Below are positions 44,396 through 53,194 of a stretch of DNA of 58,307 bases, piece by piece. Numbering within the stretch: the stretch's first letter is position 1; each line of letters begins with the position of its first letter. The translations under genes and the position numbers were made by a program. The stretch spans positions 1 to 58,307 of the forward strand of contig JADLHU010000031.1 of NCBI GenBank assembly GCA_020848655.1, read 5' to 3'. The notes beneath the pieces are model-generated. The model was not told the DNA's origin, ran no database searches, and saw only the letters and a list, made by a program, of their open reading frames with translations. The DNA is from Novosphingobium sp. (GTDB lineage Bacteria; Pseudomonadota; Alphaproteobacteria; Sphingomonadales; Sphingomonadaceae).

Positions 44396-45136
44396 GTGGC
44401 CCTGGCGGCCATGCTGGTCGTGCCGGCCGTGCTGGCCCTGACGGCCTTGCTGGCGATAAGCGGATGCCGCGCGCCGCAGGCCGCCCCGGCGCCCGCGCCC
44501 GCCCTGGGCCTCTTCACCAGCCTGCCGATCCTGTGGGACGAGGCTGCATCGGCCACCGACCTGCTGCGCGGTGATGCCCCGCCCCACTGGGCGCGGACGG
44601 TGCTGGATCGCCATGGCACGTTGCGCCCGCTCGATACACTGGCCGAACTGGACGGGGTGACGCTGCTGATCATGGCACAGCCGCGACCGCTGTCGCCGCA
44701 GGAAAACGTCGCGCTCGATCGCTGGGTGCGGGGCGGGGGGCGCGTGCTGCTGTTCGCCGATCCGATGCTGACCAGCCATTCCGCCTATGGCCTGGGCGAT
44801 CGGCGGCGACCGCAGGATGTGGTGCTGCTTTCGCCCATCCTGGCGCGCTGGGGCCTGGACCTGCAATTCGACGACGATCAGCCGGCGGGCGCGCGGCAGG
44901 CGGCGCTGCTGGGCGTGACGGTCCCCGTCGATCTGCCGGGGCGCTTCGCGCTGGCTCCCGGCGCGCGCGGCTGCCGGCTGGAAGCGGCAGGGCTGGCCGC
45001 GCGCTGCCGCATCGGGCGCGGGCAGGTGCTGGCGCTGGCCGATGCGGCGCTGCTCGATGCCGCTGACCCGGCCGGTGACCAAGCCCGCGCCGCCGCGCTT
45101 GACCGCTTGCTGGAAGCGCTCGCCACGGGCTCGTAA
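44396..45136 (+). CDS. Putative lipoprotein with GldG/ABC-type uncharacterised domain
   Basis: This 246-residue protein begins with GTG at 44396 and has a lipobox-like LAISGC (Cys24). The folded part shows LFTSLPILWDEAASATDLL, then VTLLIMAQPRPLSPQENVALDRWVRGGGRVLLFADPML. This is the alpha/beta pattern of the GldG and related DUF4350-type proteins that accompany ABC exporters. No ABC ATPase or permease is adjacent, so either the partner is elsewhere or the domain is used alone. I see no catalytic motif. The gene is the last before the mraZ regulatory gap. Confidence 0.65.
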   Translation: MALAAMLVVPAVLALTALLAISGCRAPQAAPAPAPALGLFTSLPILWDEAASATDLLRGDAPPHWARTVLDRHGTLRPLDTLAELDGVTLLIMAQPRPLSPQENVALDRWVRGGGRVLLFADPMLTSHSAYGLGDRRRPQDVVLLSPILARWGLDLQFDDDQPAGARQAALLGVTVPVDLPGRFALAPGARGCRLEAAGLAARCRIGRGQVLALADAALLDAADPAGDQARAAALDRLLEALATGS

Positions 45137-45471
45137 AACCCGCGCCGCGCCGCAAATGCGGAAGTTCGCGGGATGTTCCGGTCAGAATTTGCAGGATTCG
45201 CTGTTATGCGCCGATTCTGGCGCGTTTCGGGCTGTGCCGGATGAACTTCCTCCATAATTAAAGCTATGATTATAAACTGAAAAACGTGTTTTCCCGTGTT
45301 TTCCCGTAGATTTCCCTTCCATCCCTGCGGGAGCGGCGATATGAAAGTGAACCATCGGAATCGATGCATCTCTCGCGTCTCATGATCGGGGCGAGCTGAC
45401 CGCGCAGGCGTGGTCGGGGCGCGGAGGTTTTCGGTCCGATTTTGGGCAGGCCCTTGGCGGGAAACGGGGTA
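45137..45471 (+). promoter_or_regulatory. Non-coding leader/promoter region of the dcw cluster
   Basis: This 335-bp gap has no convincing gene. Its middle (about 45250-45312) is strikingly AT-rich for this genome and includes TATGAT at 45265-45270. A weak -35 (TGAACT, 45242-45247) lies 17 bp upstream, so a promoter may start near 45277. The TTTCCC repeats described separately lie just downstream. The 160 bp before mraZ are ordinary GC-rich sequence. The promoter is an inference from two boxes. Confidence 0.5.
45285..45325. repeat. Direct repeats, candidate MraZ operator
   Basis: CGTGTTTTCC occurs twice in tandem (45285-45294 and 45295-45304), followed by a degenerate third copy CGTAGATTTCC. 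CCC triplets start at 45293, 45303, 45314 and 45323, i.e. about one per helical turn. E. coli MraZ binds three GGG-containing repeats (TGGG every 10 bp) upstream of mraZ. Here the G-rich strand is the opposite one. The match is suggestive rather than exact. Confidence 0.5.
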
Positions 45472-45972
45472 ATGGCGGTGGCGCAGCCACATATTTTCAG
45501 TGGACAGGGCTTCTCGCTGCAAGGCGACAAGGGCCGCTTCGTCCTGCCGCCACAATTCCGCAAGACGGTGAAGGACAGCAGCGGCGGCGTGAAGACGCTG
45601 TGCATCGCCCGGCATGATCGCTGGACCTGCCTGACCGGCTTTGGCCTGTCGCGTGCCAGTGATTTCGCCGCCCAGCTCGATCGCGAGGAAGCGCTGGCCG
45701 TTCAGGCGGGCCGCGATTTCGATCGCGACCAGCGCGCCAGCCAGCTCTACGGCTATATCGAGATCCCCTTCGACGACAGCGGCCGCTTTGTCCTGCCGCC
45801 GCACCTGGCCGATCTGGTCGGCATCGGCGATCAGCTCTATTTCCACGGCGGCGGCGCGTTCTTCTCGATCTGGAACCCGGGCAACCTGGCCGCCATGGGT
45901 GAAGGCTGGGAAGGCGCGCAGGCGGCCTGCCGCCACCTTGCCGCCGAAGCGCAGACGCGGGGCCGCAAATGA
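45472..45972 (+). CDS. mraZ: Transcriptional regulator MraZ
   Basis: MraZ is the DNA-binding repressor of its own dcw operon. The 166-residue protein has two SpoVT/AbrB-like repeats. Each is marked by [12 protein letters not shown] (about 19-30) or [14 protein letters not shown] (about 104-117), the two DxxxR motifs expected. The start at ATG 45472 ([13 protein letters not shown]) is used; the frame to 45442 is an extension. It opens the operon, and its stop overlaps rsmH by ATGA. Candidate operator repeats lie about 150 bp upstream. Confidence 0.94.
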   Translation: MAVAQPHIFSGQGFSLQGDKGRFVLPPQFRKTVKDSSGGVKTLCIARHDRWTCLTGFGLSRASDFAAQLDREEALAVQAGRDFDRDQRASQLYGYIEIPFDDSGRFVLPPHLADLVGIGDQLYFHGGGAFFSIWNPGNLAAMGEGWEGAQAACRHLAAEAQTRGRK

Positions 45973-46937
45973 CCGGCGCGCCCCATGTTCCCGTGCTGCT
46001 GGATGAAGTGATCGCCGCGCTGGCGCCCGCGCCCGGCGCGGTCTTCGTTGCTGCCACCTTCGGGGCGGGCGGCTATACCCGCCGCCTGCTCGATGCCGGC
46101 GCCACCGTCCACGCCTTCGATCGCGATCCCGATGCGATCGCCGCGGGGCAGGCCTGGCCCGAAACGCGCGAAGACCCGCCCCGGCTGGTGCTGCACCCGC
46201 GCCGCTTCTCGGAAATGGTCGCCGCGCTCGCTGAGGTGGGGATATCGCGGGTCGATGGCATTGCGATGGATATCGGGGTGTCGTCCATGCAGTTGGATCA
46301 GCCGGCGCGCGGATTCGCCTTCGCCGTCGACGGGCCGCTGGACCTGCGCATGGAACAACACGGGCCGAGTGCCGCCGATTTCGTCAACCTGGCCCCTGAG
46401 GGCGAGATCGCCGACGTCTTGTTCCAATATGGCGAGGAACGCCAGTCGCGCCGCGTCGCGCGCGCCATCGTTGCGGCCCGGCCGCTGACGACGACGGGCG
46501 AACTGGCGCAAGTGGTGCGCAAGGCGCTGGGGCACAATCCCAACTACAAGGGCGGCAACGGCCCGCAGAAAGACCCGGCCACGCGCAGCTTCCAGGCCAT
46601 CCGCATCCACGTGAACGCGGAACTGGAGGAACTGAACGGCGGCTTGTTCGCCGCCGAGGCGCTGCTGGGCGCCGGCGGGCGCCTGGCCGTGGTCAGCTTC
46701 CACAGTCTGGAAGATCGCATCGTCAAGCAGTTCCTGCGCGATGCCAGCGGCGCGGTGGCTTCGGCTTCGCGCCACTTGCCCCAGCTTGCCCCAAAGGACG
46801 CGCCGACGTTTGCCCATCTGGGCAAGGCGCTGCGCCCTTCGGAGCAGGAAATCGCCCGCAATCCCCGGTCCCGCTCGGCAACGCTGCGCGCGGCGATCCG
46901 CACCGATGCCCCCGCACGCGAAAGGAAGGCAGCATGA
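45969..46937 (+). CDS. rsmH: 16S rRNA (cytosine-1402-N4)-methyltransferase RsmH, with an altered motif I
   Basis: RsmH methylates N4 of C1402 in 16S rRNA with S-adenosylmethionine. The 322-residue protein follows the family: [10 protein letters not shown] at the start, [21 protein letters not shown], and [20 protein letters not shown] in the second half. The conserved SAM motif that normally reads DGTFGxGG or DATFGAGG is [11 protein letters not shown] here, so residue 28 is Ala (GCT at 46050-46052) where Asp is expected. The rest is intact. It starts in the mraZ stop and ends overlapping ftsL. The methylation activity may be reduced, or the base call may be wrong. Confidence 0.93.
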   Translation: MTGAPHVPVLLDEVIAALAPAPGAVFVAATFGAGGYTRRLLDAGATVHAFDRDPDAIAAGQAWPETREDPPRLVLHPRRFSEMVAALAEVGISRVDGIAMDIGVSSMQLDQPARGFAFAVDGPLDLRMEQHGPSAADFVNLAPEGEIADVLFQYGEERQSRRVARAIVAARPLTTTGELAQVVRKALGHNPNYKGGNGPQKDPATRSFQAIRIHVNAELEELNGGLFAAEALLGAGGRLAVVSFHSLEDRIVKQFLRDASGAVASASRHLPQLAPKDAPTFAHLGKALRPSEQEIARNPRSRSATLRAAIRTDAPARERKAA

Positions 46938-47458
46938 ATCTCACCCGCGACCGCGTTCGTTCGATCGGCTGGGCTTTCATCCTTACCACTTGCGCGGCAT
47001 TGACCCTGGCGCTGACCTTCCGCGTCAACGCGGTGAAAAGCCAGGTGCGGCTGGCCGAGCGGCAGATCGTGGCGTTGCGCCAGGAAAAGCTGTTCCTTGA
47101 GACCGAGTTCGAGACGCGCGCCAACCAGCAGTCGCTGAAGACCCTGAACGACGTGGAATTCGGCTACGAAGCGCCCACCGCCGGCCAGTACATCGAAGGC
47201 GAGCGCCAGCTTGCCGCGCTGGGCAAGGCGCGCGCGCCCGGCGCGCCCACGCCGATCCGCGTCGCCACCGCAACTGTCGAAGAGGATGTCGGCGCGTTCC
47301 CGGCGATGGTGTCGCCGCTTACCGGCAAGGCCATGGCCGCCGAAGTTCCCGCCGATGGCGCGCGCAAGGCCGCCAGCGCCGCAGGTCTGAAGGCCGGCGC
47401 CGCGGGCCTGAAAGAACGCCTTGCCCGCATCGAACTGCGCGAGGCCTCGCGCGAATGA
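46934..47458 (+). CDS. ftsL: Cell division protein FtsL-like
   Basis: FtsL is a small bitopic divisome protein that joins FtsB and FtsQ and helps activate FtsWI. The 174-residue protein has a membrane helix at about 12-29 ([18 protein letters not shown]). A short coiled-coil follows at about 34-62 ([27 protein letters not shown]). The C-terminal 90 residues are Ala/Lys-rich and lengthen the protein beyond the E. coli form. The position between rsmH and ftsI, with overlaps on both sides, supports the call more than sequence does, because FtsL is poorly conserved. Confidence 0.85.
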   Translation: MNLTRDRVRSIGWAFILTTCAALTLALTFRVNAVKSQVRLAERQIVALRQEKLFLETEFETRANQQSLKTLNDVEFGYEAPTAGQYIEGERQLAALGKARAPGAPTPIRVATATVEEDVGAFPAMVSPLTGKAMAAEVPADGARKAASAAGLKAGAAGLKERLARIELREASRE

Positions 47459-49179
47459 GCAGCATCAGCATCTCCACGACGATCGCGACCGGACGCCGCC
47501 AACTGGTGAACGTGCGCGAGCAGTCGTTGCTCACCGCCAAGTGGCGGGTGCTGTGGGTGCTGGCCCTGTTCGCGGCGATCGCCGCCTGCGCGTTGCTGCG
47601 CATCGCTTTCCTGGGCGCGTTCCAAAGCCTGCCGAGCAATCGCACGATGGCCGATGCGCTGCTGCCGCCACGCGGCGAGATCGTCGATCGCAACGGCGTG
47701 CCGCTGGCGCGGGCCTTCAACGCCTATGCGCTGTGGTTCAATCCCGAGGCGCTGGGCGGGGGCACGCCGCTGGTCAAGTCGCCGCGCGAAGTGGCCGAGG
47801 CGCTGGCGCGCATCTTCCCCGACATGGACGTGGCGCAAGTCACCGCGCGGCTGGCTGCCGGCAAGCCCGGCTACTTGCGCCGCCGCATCCTGCCCGAAGA
47901 CGCCAACCGCATTCACGCGCTGGGCGAACCGGCGCTGGAATTCCCGCGCGAGAACGAGCGGTTCTATCCGCAAGGGTCGATGGCCGCGCACGTCCTGGGC
48001 TTCGTCGGCGCGGACGGGCATGGCCGTGTCGGCATGGAGGAAGTGTTCGACGATCGCCTGTCCGATCCGGCCAGCCGCAACCAGTCGGCCGTGCTCTCGC
48101 TCGACACGCGCGTGCAGGGGGCGCTGGAAGACGAACTGGGGCGCGGCATGCGCGAAACCAACGCCAAGGGCGCGGCGGGCATCGTGCTCGATGTCGATAC
48201 CGGCGAAGTGCTGGCGCTGGCCTCGCTGCCGTCGTTCAATCCCAACCTGATCGATCGCGCCAGCACGCCCAACATCTTCAACCGCGTGACCAACCAGGTC
48301 TACGAACTGGGTTCCACGTTCAAGCCGATCACCGTCGCCGCCGCGATCGACGCGGGCACGGTGACCGACCTGTCGCGCCGCTATCCTTCGGCGCGGCCGC
48401 TTTCGATCGGCGGCTTCCAGATCCGCGACAGCCACAGCATGGGCGCGTCGCTCAACGTGCCCGAGGCGCTGATCCATTCGTCGAACGTCGTCACCGCGCA
48501 AGTCGCCGACGAACTGGGCGGGGTGCGGCTGAACCAGACGATGCGTTCGCTGGGCATGAACGAGCGGCCCTATATCGAACTGCCCGCGCGCGGCTTTCCG
48601 CTGTGGCCCAAGGGCCAGTGGTCGCGCATCACCACGATGACGGTGTCCTATGGCCACGGCATCGCGGTGACGCCGCTGCATCTTGCGTCGGCTTATGCGG
48701 CGCTGGTCAACGGCGGCATCTGGCGCCCGGCCACGTTGCAGAAGCTGGACGCGGGCAAGGTTCCCGCCGGGCGCCGCGTGTTCAAGGCATCGACCAGCGC
48801 GCGCATGCGCCAGTTGCTGCGCTTGATCGTGGTCGATGGCACGGGGCGCAAGGCCGATGCGCCGGGCTATCGCATCGGCGGCAAGACCGGTTCGGCCGAA
48901 AAGCCGGGGATCGGTGGCTATCGCCGCACGTCGCTGGTCGCCACGTTCGCCGCCGCGTTCCCGATGGACCGGCCGCGCTATGTGGTGATCGCCATGCTTG
49001 ATGAGCCGCAGGGCACCGCCGCCAGTTCGTACCAGCGCACCGCCGCCTGGAACACCGCGCCGATCGTGAGCCGCGTGGTACCGCGCATCGGCCCTCTGCT
49101 GGGCGTGATGCCCGACGACACGCGCGACGTTGACCTTACCGACCTGTCGCCGTTGATCCCGGGCGGGACGAAGGAATGA
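47455..49179 (+). CDS. ftsI: Peptidoglycan transpeptidase FtsI (penicillin-binding protein 3 type)
   Basis: FtsI crosslinks peptidoglycan at the septum in partnership with FtsW (encoded at 54.6 kb). The 574-residue protein has an N-terminal anchor (VLWVLALFAAIAACALLRIAF, about 32-52), the PBP dimerisation domain (PPRGEIVDRNGVPLA) and the transpeptidase domain. Its motifs are Ser287-x-x-Lys290 (STFKP), Ser342-x-Asn344 (HSSN) and Lys477-Thr-Gly (KTGS). All are intact. It overlaps both neighbours (ATGA). Confidence 0.96.
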   Translation: MSSISISTTIATGRRQLVNVREQSLLTAKWRVLWVLALFAAIAACALLRIAFLGAFQSLPSNRTMADALLPPRGEIVDRNGVPLARAFNAYALWFNPEALGGGTPLVKSPREVAEALARIFPDMDVAQVTARLAAGKPGYLRRRILPEDANRIHALGEPALEFPRENERFYPQGSMAAHVLGFVGADGHGRVGMEEVFDDRLSDPASRNQSAVLSLDTRVQGALEDELGRGMRETNAKGAAGIVLDVDTGEVLALASLPSFNPNLIDRASTPNIFNRVTNQVYELGSTFKPITVAAAIDAGTVTDLSRRYPSARPLSIGGFQIRDSHSMGASLNVPEALIHSSNVVTAQVADELGGVRLNQTMRSLGMNERPYIELPARGFPLWPKGQWSRITTMTVSYGHGIAVTPLHLASAYAALVNGGIWRPATLQKLDAGKVPAGRRVFKASTSARMRQLLRLIVVDGTGRKADAPGYRIGGKTGSAEKPGIGGYRRTSLVATFAAAFPMDRPRYVVIAMLDEPQGTAASSYQRTAAWNTAPIVSRVVPRIGPLLGVMPDDTRDVDLTDLSPLIPGGTKE

Positions 49180-50645
49180 GGCTGGCCGGCCTTGCCGCGA
49201 CCGCCGGGCTGGCGTTGCCAGCCGGAGCGGACGCGCGCGTGACCGGCTTTGCCATCGATAACCGCAAGGTCGCGCCCGGCACCGTGTTCGGCGCGTTCCA
49301 GGGCGCGACCGTGAACGGCGAGGATTTCATCCCCGCCGCCATCGCCGCCGGGGCCGTTGCCGTGGTCGCCCGCCCGCAGGCGCGGGTGGACGGCGCGATC
49401 CACATCGCCGCCGCCGAACCACGCCAGGCCTTCGCGCGGCTGGCCGCCGGCTTCTTCGCGCCGGTGCCCGAAACCGTGGTCGCCGTCACCGGCACCAACG
49501 GCAAGACATCTACCGTGGAAATGACGCGCCAGTTGTGGCGCATGGCCGGCCAGCGCGCCGCCTCGATCGGCACGCTGGGCGTGACCACGCCCGACGAGAC
49601 CGTTTCCACCGGCCTGACCACGCCCGATATCGTCACGTTCCTGGCCAACATGGCGGGCCTGGCGCGCGAAGGCGTGACGCACGTGGCCTATGAGGCGTCG
49701 AGCCACGGCCTGGCCCAGTTCCGCAACGAAGGGCTGAAGGTGCAGGCGGGAGCCTTCACCAATCTCAGCCGCGATCACCTCGATTACCATGCCGGGATGG
49801 ACGATTATTTCGCGGCCAAGATGCGCCTGTTCGATGAAGTGGTGATCGATGGCGGCACCGCCGTGGTCTGGACGGACGATGCCTGGTCGGACAGGGCCAT
49901 CGCCCATGCGCGCGCGCGCGGCCTGGCGCTGTTCACCGTGGGCATGGCGGGCGAGGGCATCCGGCTGGAATCGCGCGTGCCCGGCCTGCTGGGGCAGACG
50001 CTGCGCGTGGTGCATGCGGGGCAGGCGCGCAGCGTGGCGCTGCCGCTGATCGGGGCCTATCAGGCCGCCAATGCGCTCGTCGCGGCCGGACTGGTGCTGG
50101 CGACGGGCGGTGATCCGGCGCGCACCTTCGATGCGCTGTCCCGGCTTCAGCCGGTGCGCGGGCGGCTGGAACGCGCCGCGATCTGCCGCACCGGTGCGCC
50201 GGTCTATGTCGATTACGCGCATACCCCCGATGCGCTGGAAGCCGCGATCGCCGCGCTGCGCCCGCATGCCAGCGGCCGGCTGATCGTGGTGTTCGGCGCG
50301 GGCGGCGATCGGGATCGGGGCAAGCGCCCCGAGATGGGCCGCGTCGCCGCCAGCCAGGCCGACCTGGCCATCGTGACCGACGACAACCCGCGTGGCGAAG
50401 ACCCCGCCGCGATCCGCGCGCAAGTGCTGGCGGGCGGCGGCGCCCTGCGCGAGATCGCCGATCGGCGCGCGGCCATCGCCGCCGCCATCGCCGAAGCGGG
50501 GCCGAACGATATCGTGCTGATCGCGGGCAAGGGACACGAGCAGGGCCAGATCGTCGGCAGCGGCGATGCCATGCGCGTTCTGCCGTTCGATGATGTGGCC
50601 GTCGCCGCGCAATGTGCCGGTGCCGCCGGTGGGGAGGAACTATGA
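49176..50645 (+). CDS. murE: UDP-MurNAc-L-Ala-D-Glu:meso-diaminopimelate ligase MurE
   Basis: MurE adds meso-diaminopimelate to the growing peptide stem in the cytosol. The 489-residue protein has the ATP loop GTNGKTS at 106-112. DNPR at 403-406 is the amino-acid specificity motif of the meso-DAP rather than the lysine enzymes. The central Mur ligase and C-terminal domains follow in order. The N-terminal UDP-binding domain includes RVTGFAIDNRKVAPGTVFGA. The start overlaps ftsI and the stop overlaps murF (ATGA). Confidence 0.96.
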   Translation: MRLAGLAATAGLALPAGADARVTGFAIDNRKVAPGTVFGAFQGATVNGEDFIPAAIAAGAVAVVARPQARVDGAIHIAAAEPRQAFARLAAGFFAPVPETVVAVTGTNGKTSTVEMTRQLWRMAGQRAASIGTLGVTTPDETVSTGLTTPDIVTFLANMAGLAREGVTHVAYEASSHGLAQFRNEGLKVQAGAFTNLSRDHLDYHAGMDDYFAAKMRLFDEVVIDGGTAVVWTDDAWSDRAIAHARARGLALFTVGMAGEGIRLESRVPGLLGQTLRVVHAGQARSVALPLIGAYQAANALVAAGLVLATGGDPARTFDALSRLQPVRGRLERAAICRTGAPVYVDYAHTPDALEAAIAALRPHASGRLIVVFGAGGDRDRGKRPEMGRVAASQADLAIVTDDNPRGEDPAAIRAQVLAGGGALREIADRRAAIAAAIAEAGPNDIVLIAGKGHEQGQIVGSGDAMRVLPFDDVAVAAQCAGAAGGEEL

Positions 50646-52102
50646 AGGCCGCAGCTCCTGTTCTTGAATGGCCGGTCGATCCGGCGGACGACCTGCCGCT
50701 GGCGCTGTGGGATGCGGCCGCCGTGGCGCGCGCCGTCGGCGGTGTGGCCAGCGCCGATTTCCAGATTTCGGGGGTCGAGATCGATTCCCGCGATGTCGCC
50801 CCCGGCGACCTGTTCTTCGCGCTGAAGGGTGAAGCCACCGACGGACATCGCTTCGTCGACGGCGCCTTCGCGAAGGGCGCGGCGGCGGCTGTCGTCGATC
50901 AGCACCGTGAAGGCCCGCACGTGCTTGTATCCGACACCGCCGCCGCGCTTGAAGCCCTGGGGCAGGCGGCCCGCGCCCGCACGCAGGCGACGATCATCGG
51001 CGTGACCGGATCGGTCGGCAAGACCGGGGTCAAGGAAGCGATCTTCGCCGCGCTCGACCGTTCCAGCCGGGGCGCGGCGCATCGTTCGGTGAAAAGCTAC
51101 AACAACCATGTCGGCGTGCCGCTCAGCCTGGCGCGCATGCCGGCGCGCAGCCGCTTCGGCATTTTCGAGATGGGCATGAACCATGCGGGGGAAATCGCCG
51201 CGCTGACCCGGCAGGTGCGTCCGCACGTGGCCGTGATCACCACGATCGCCCCGGCGCATATCGAGATGCTGGGCAGCGAAGAGGCGATCGCCGACGCCAA
51301 GGCGGAAATCTTCGAAGGCCTGGTGCCCGGCGGCACCGCCATCATCCCGGCCGACAGCCCGCACTTCGAACGCCTGCGCGACCATGCCCTGCGCCACGCG
51401 GCCAAGGTGGTCTCGGTCGGCCGCGCCGCGCATGCCGATGTGCGCCTGCTCGATGCCGTGCCCGCGCCGGGCGGCGGCTCGCTGGTGACGATGGACATGG
51501 GCGATCGGCGGGTCTGCTACACCGTTTCGGCGGCGGGTGAGCACTGGGTGGTCAATTCGCTGGCGGTCATGGCGGCGGTGCGCGCGGCGGGCGGCGATCT
51601 GGGCGCGGCGGGCGTGGCGCTGGCCGAGATGGAAGGCCTGAAGGGGCGCGGCGCGCGCGCCGAGATCGCGGTGCCCGGCGGCGGCACGGCGCTGCTGATC
51701 GATGAAAGCTACAACGCCAACCCCGCCTCGATGCGGGCCACCCTGGCGCAACTGGGGCAGACCGTGGCCCGCCGCCGCATCGCGGTGCTGGGGGCGATGA
51801 AGGAACTGGGCGATTTCGGCCCGCGCTTTCACGCCGCGCTGGCCGGGCCGATCGCCGAGGCGCAGGTCGATTACGCGATCCTCGTGGGGGACGAGATGGG
51901 CGTTCTGGCCGAGCAATTGGGGAAATCGCCTGCCGGACCGCTTGGCAAAGCGATTCGCTTCGCGCATTGCCGGACTGTCGCCGATGCGCGCCTTGCGCTG
52001 GCGGACTTTGGCCTGGAAAGCGGTGACGCGATCCTGGTCAAGGGATCGAATTCGGTGGGGCTTGGCGCGTTGGTCGCGGCTCTTGCCCAGCAGGAAGGTT
52101 AG
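50642..52102 (+). CDS. murF: UDP-MurNAc-tripeptide:D-alanyl-D-alanine ligase MurF
   Basis: MurF attaches D-Ala-D-Ala, completing the UDP-MurNAc-pentapeptide. The 486-residue protein starts at ATG 50642 ([14 protein letters not shown]). It has the ATP loop [13 protein letters not shown] near residues 119-131, the [12 protein letters not shown] block, and the C-terminal [15 protein letters not shown] and KGSNSVGL blocks. The frame upstream to 50612 is a shadow of murE. The start overlaps murE by ATGA, and mraY begins 11 bp after the stop. Confidence 0.95.
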   Translation: MKAAAPVLEWPVDPADDLPLALWDAAAVARAVGGVASADFQISGVEIDSRDVAPGDLFFALKGEATDGHRFVDGAFAKGAAAAVVDQHREGPHVLVSDTAAALEALGQAARARTQATIIGVTGSVGKTGVKEAIFAALDRSSRGAAHRSVKSYNNHVGVPLSLARMPARSRFGIFEMGMNHAGEIAALTRQVRPHVAVITTIAPAHIEMLGSEEAIADAKAEIFEGLVPGGTAIIPADSPHFERLRDHALRHAAKVVSVGRAAHADVRLLDAVPAPGGGSLVTMDMGDRRVCYTVSAAGEHWVVNSLAVMAAVRAAGGDLGAAGVALAEMEGLKGRGARAEIAVPGGGTALLIDESYNANPASMRATLAQLGQTVARRRIAVLGAMKELGDFGPRFHAALAGPIAEAQVDYAILVGDEMGVLAEQLGKSPAGPLGKAIRFAHCRTVADARLALADFGLESGDAILVKGSNSVGLGALVAALAQQEG

Positions 52103-52113
52103 GTCGGGACCGA

Positions 52114-53184
52114 ATGCTATACCTGATGGCCGAATGGTTTCATTTCGAAGGCCTGGCAAACCTCATCCGCTACCAGAGCTTCCGCGCCGGCGCGGCGCTG
52201 ATGACGGCGCTGATCCTGGGGCTGCTGATCGGCCCGCGCTTCATCAACATGCTGCGCCTGCGCCAGGGCAAGGGCCAGCCGATCCGCGAGGACGGGCCTA
52301 AAACCCACCTGGCCAAGCGCGGCACGCCGACCATGGGCGGGCTGATGATCCTCACTTCGCTTGTCGTCTCGATGCTGCTGTGGATGGATCTGGCAAATCC
52401 CTTCGTCTGGGCGTGCCTGGCGGTGACGGTGGGCTTCGGCGCGATCGGCTTTCTCGACGATTACGACAAGGTGACCAAGCGCAGCCACAAGGGCGTGCCG
52501 GGCCGGGTGCGGCTGGCGCTGGAATTCGTGGTGGCCGGGATCGCGGCATGGCTGATCGTCAGCCAGATCAGCACCAATCTCTACGTGCCGTTCCTGTCGG
52601 GCCATTACATCCCGCTGGGGCCGCTTTATTATGTCTTCGCGGCGGTGGTCATCGTCGGCGCCGGCAACGCGGTGAACCTGACCGACGGGCTGGACGGGCT
52701 GGCGACGATGCCGGTGATCATCGCGGCGGGCGCTTTCGCGATCATCGCCTATCTGGCCGGCCGCGTCGATTATGCCACCTATCTTGGCATTCCGCATGTG
52801 CCGCGCGCCGGGGAACTGGCGATCCTGTGCGCCGGCATCGTGGGCGCCGGGCTGGCCTTCCTGTGGTTCAACGCGCCGCCTGCGGCCGTGTTCATGGGCG
52901 ATACCGGCAGCCTTGCGCTGGGCGGGGCGCTGGGCACGATCGCGGTGGCCGCGCATCACGAGATCGTGCTGGCCATCGTCGGCGGATTGTTCGTGTTCGA
53001 GGCGGCTTCGGTCATCATCCAGGTATTCTGGTTCAAGCGTACCGGGCGCCGCGTGTTCCGCATGGCGCCGATCCACCACCATTTCGAGCAGAAGGGCTGG
53101 GCGGAATCGACCGTGGTGATCCGCTTCTGGATCGTCTCGATCGTGCTTGCCGTCATCGGCCTGTCGACGCTCAAGCTGAGGTGA
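52114..53184 (+). CDS. mraY: Phospho-N-acetylmuramoyl-pentapeptide-transferase MraY
   Basis: MraY moves phospho-MurNAc-pentapeptide onto undecaprenyl phosphate, giving lipid I. The 356-residue integral membrane protein has about ten helices. It carries the [14 protein letters not shown] loop, the catalytic Asp region [11 protein letters not shown], the [10 protein letters not shown] signature and the cytosolic [13 protein letters not shown] block. Length and motif order fit the family exactly. It lies between murF (11 bp) and murD (10 bp). Confidence 0.97.
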   Translation: MLYLMAEWFHFEGLANLIRYQSFRAGAALMTALILGLLIGPRFINMLRLRQGKGQPIREDGPKTHLAKRGTPTMGGLMILTSLVVSMLLWMDLANPFVWACLAVTVGFGAIGFLDDYDKVTKRSHKGVPGRVRLALEFVVAGIAAWLIVSQISTNLYVPFLSGHYIPLGPLYYVFAAVVIVGAGNAVNLTDGLDGLATMPVIIAAGAFAIIAYLAGRVDYATYLGIPHVPRAGELAILCAGIVGAGLAFLWFNAPPAAVFMGDTGSLALGGALGTIAVAAHHEIVLAIVGGLFVFEAASVIIQVFWFKRTGRRVFRMAPIHHHFEQKGWAESTVVIRFWIVSIVLAVIGLSTLKLR

Positions 53185-53194
53185 TGGCCGGGCA

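Noticed and set aside
47164..48681. Minus-strand frame of about 500 codons across ftsL and ftsI
   Set aside because: Antisense shadow of an intact FtsI with all three penicillin-binding motifs.
50213..52159. Minus-strand frame of about 650 codons across murE and murF
   Set aside because: Antisense shadow. The plus strand carries intact Mur ligase motifs in both genes, and the antisense translation is His/Arg/Gln-rich with no domain.
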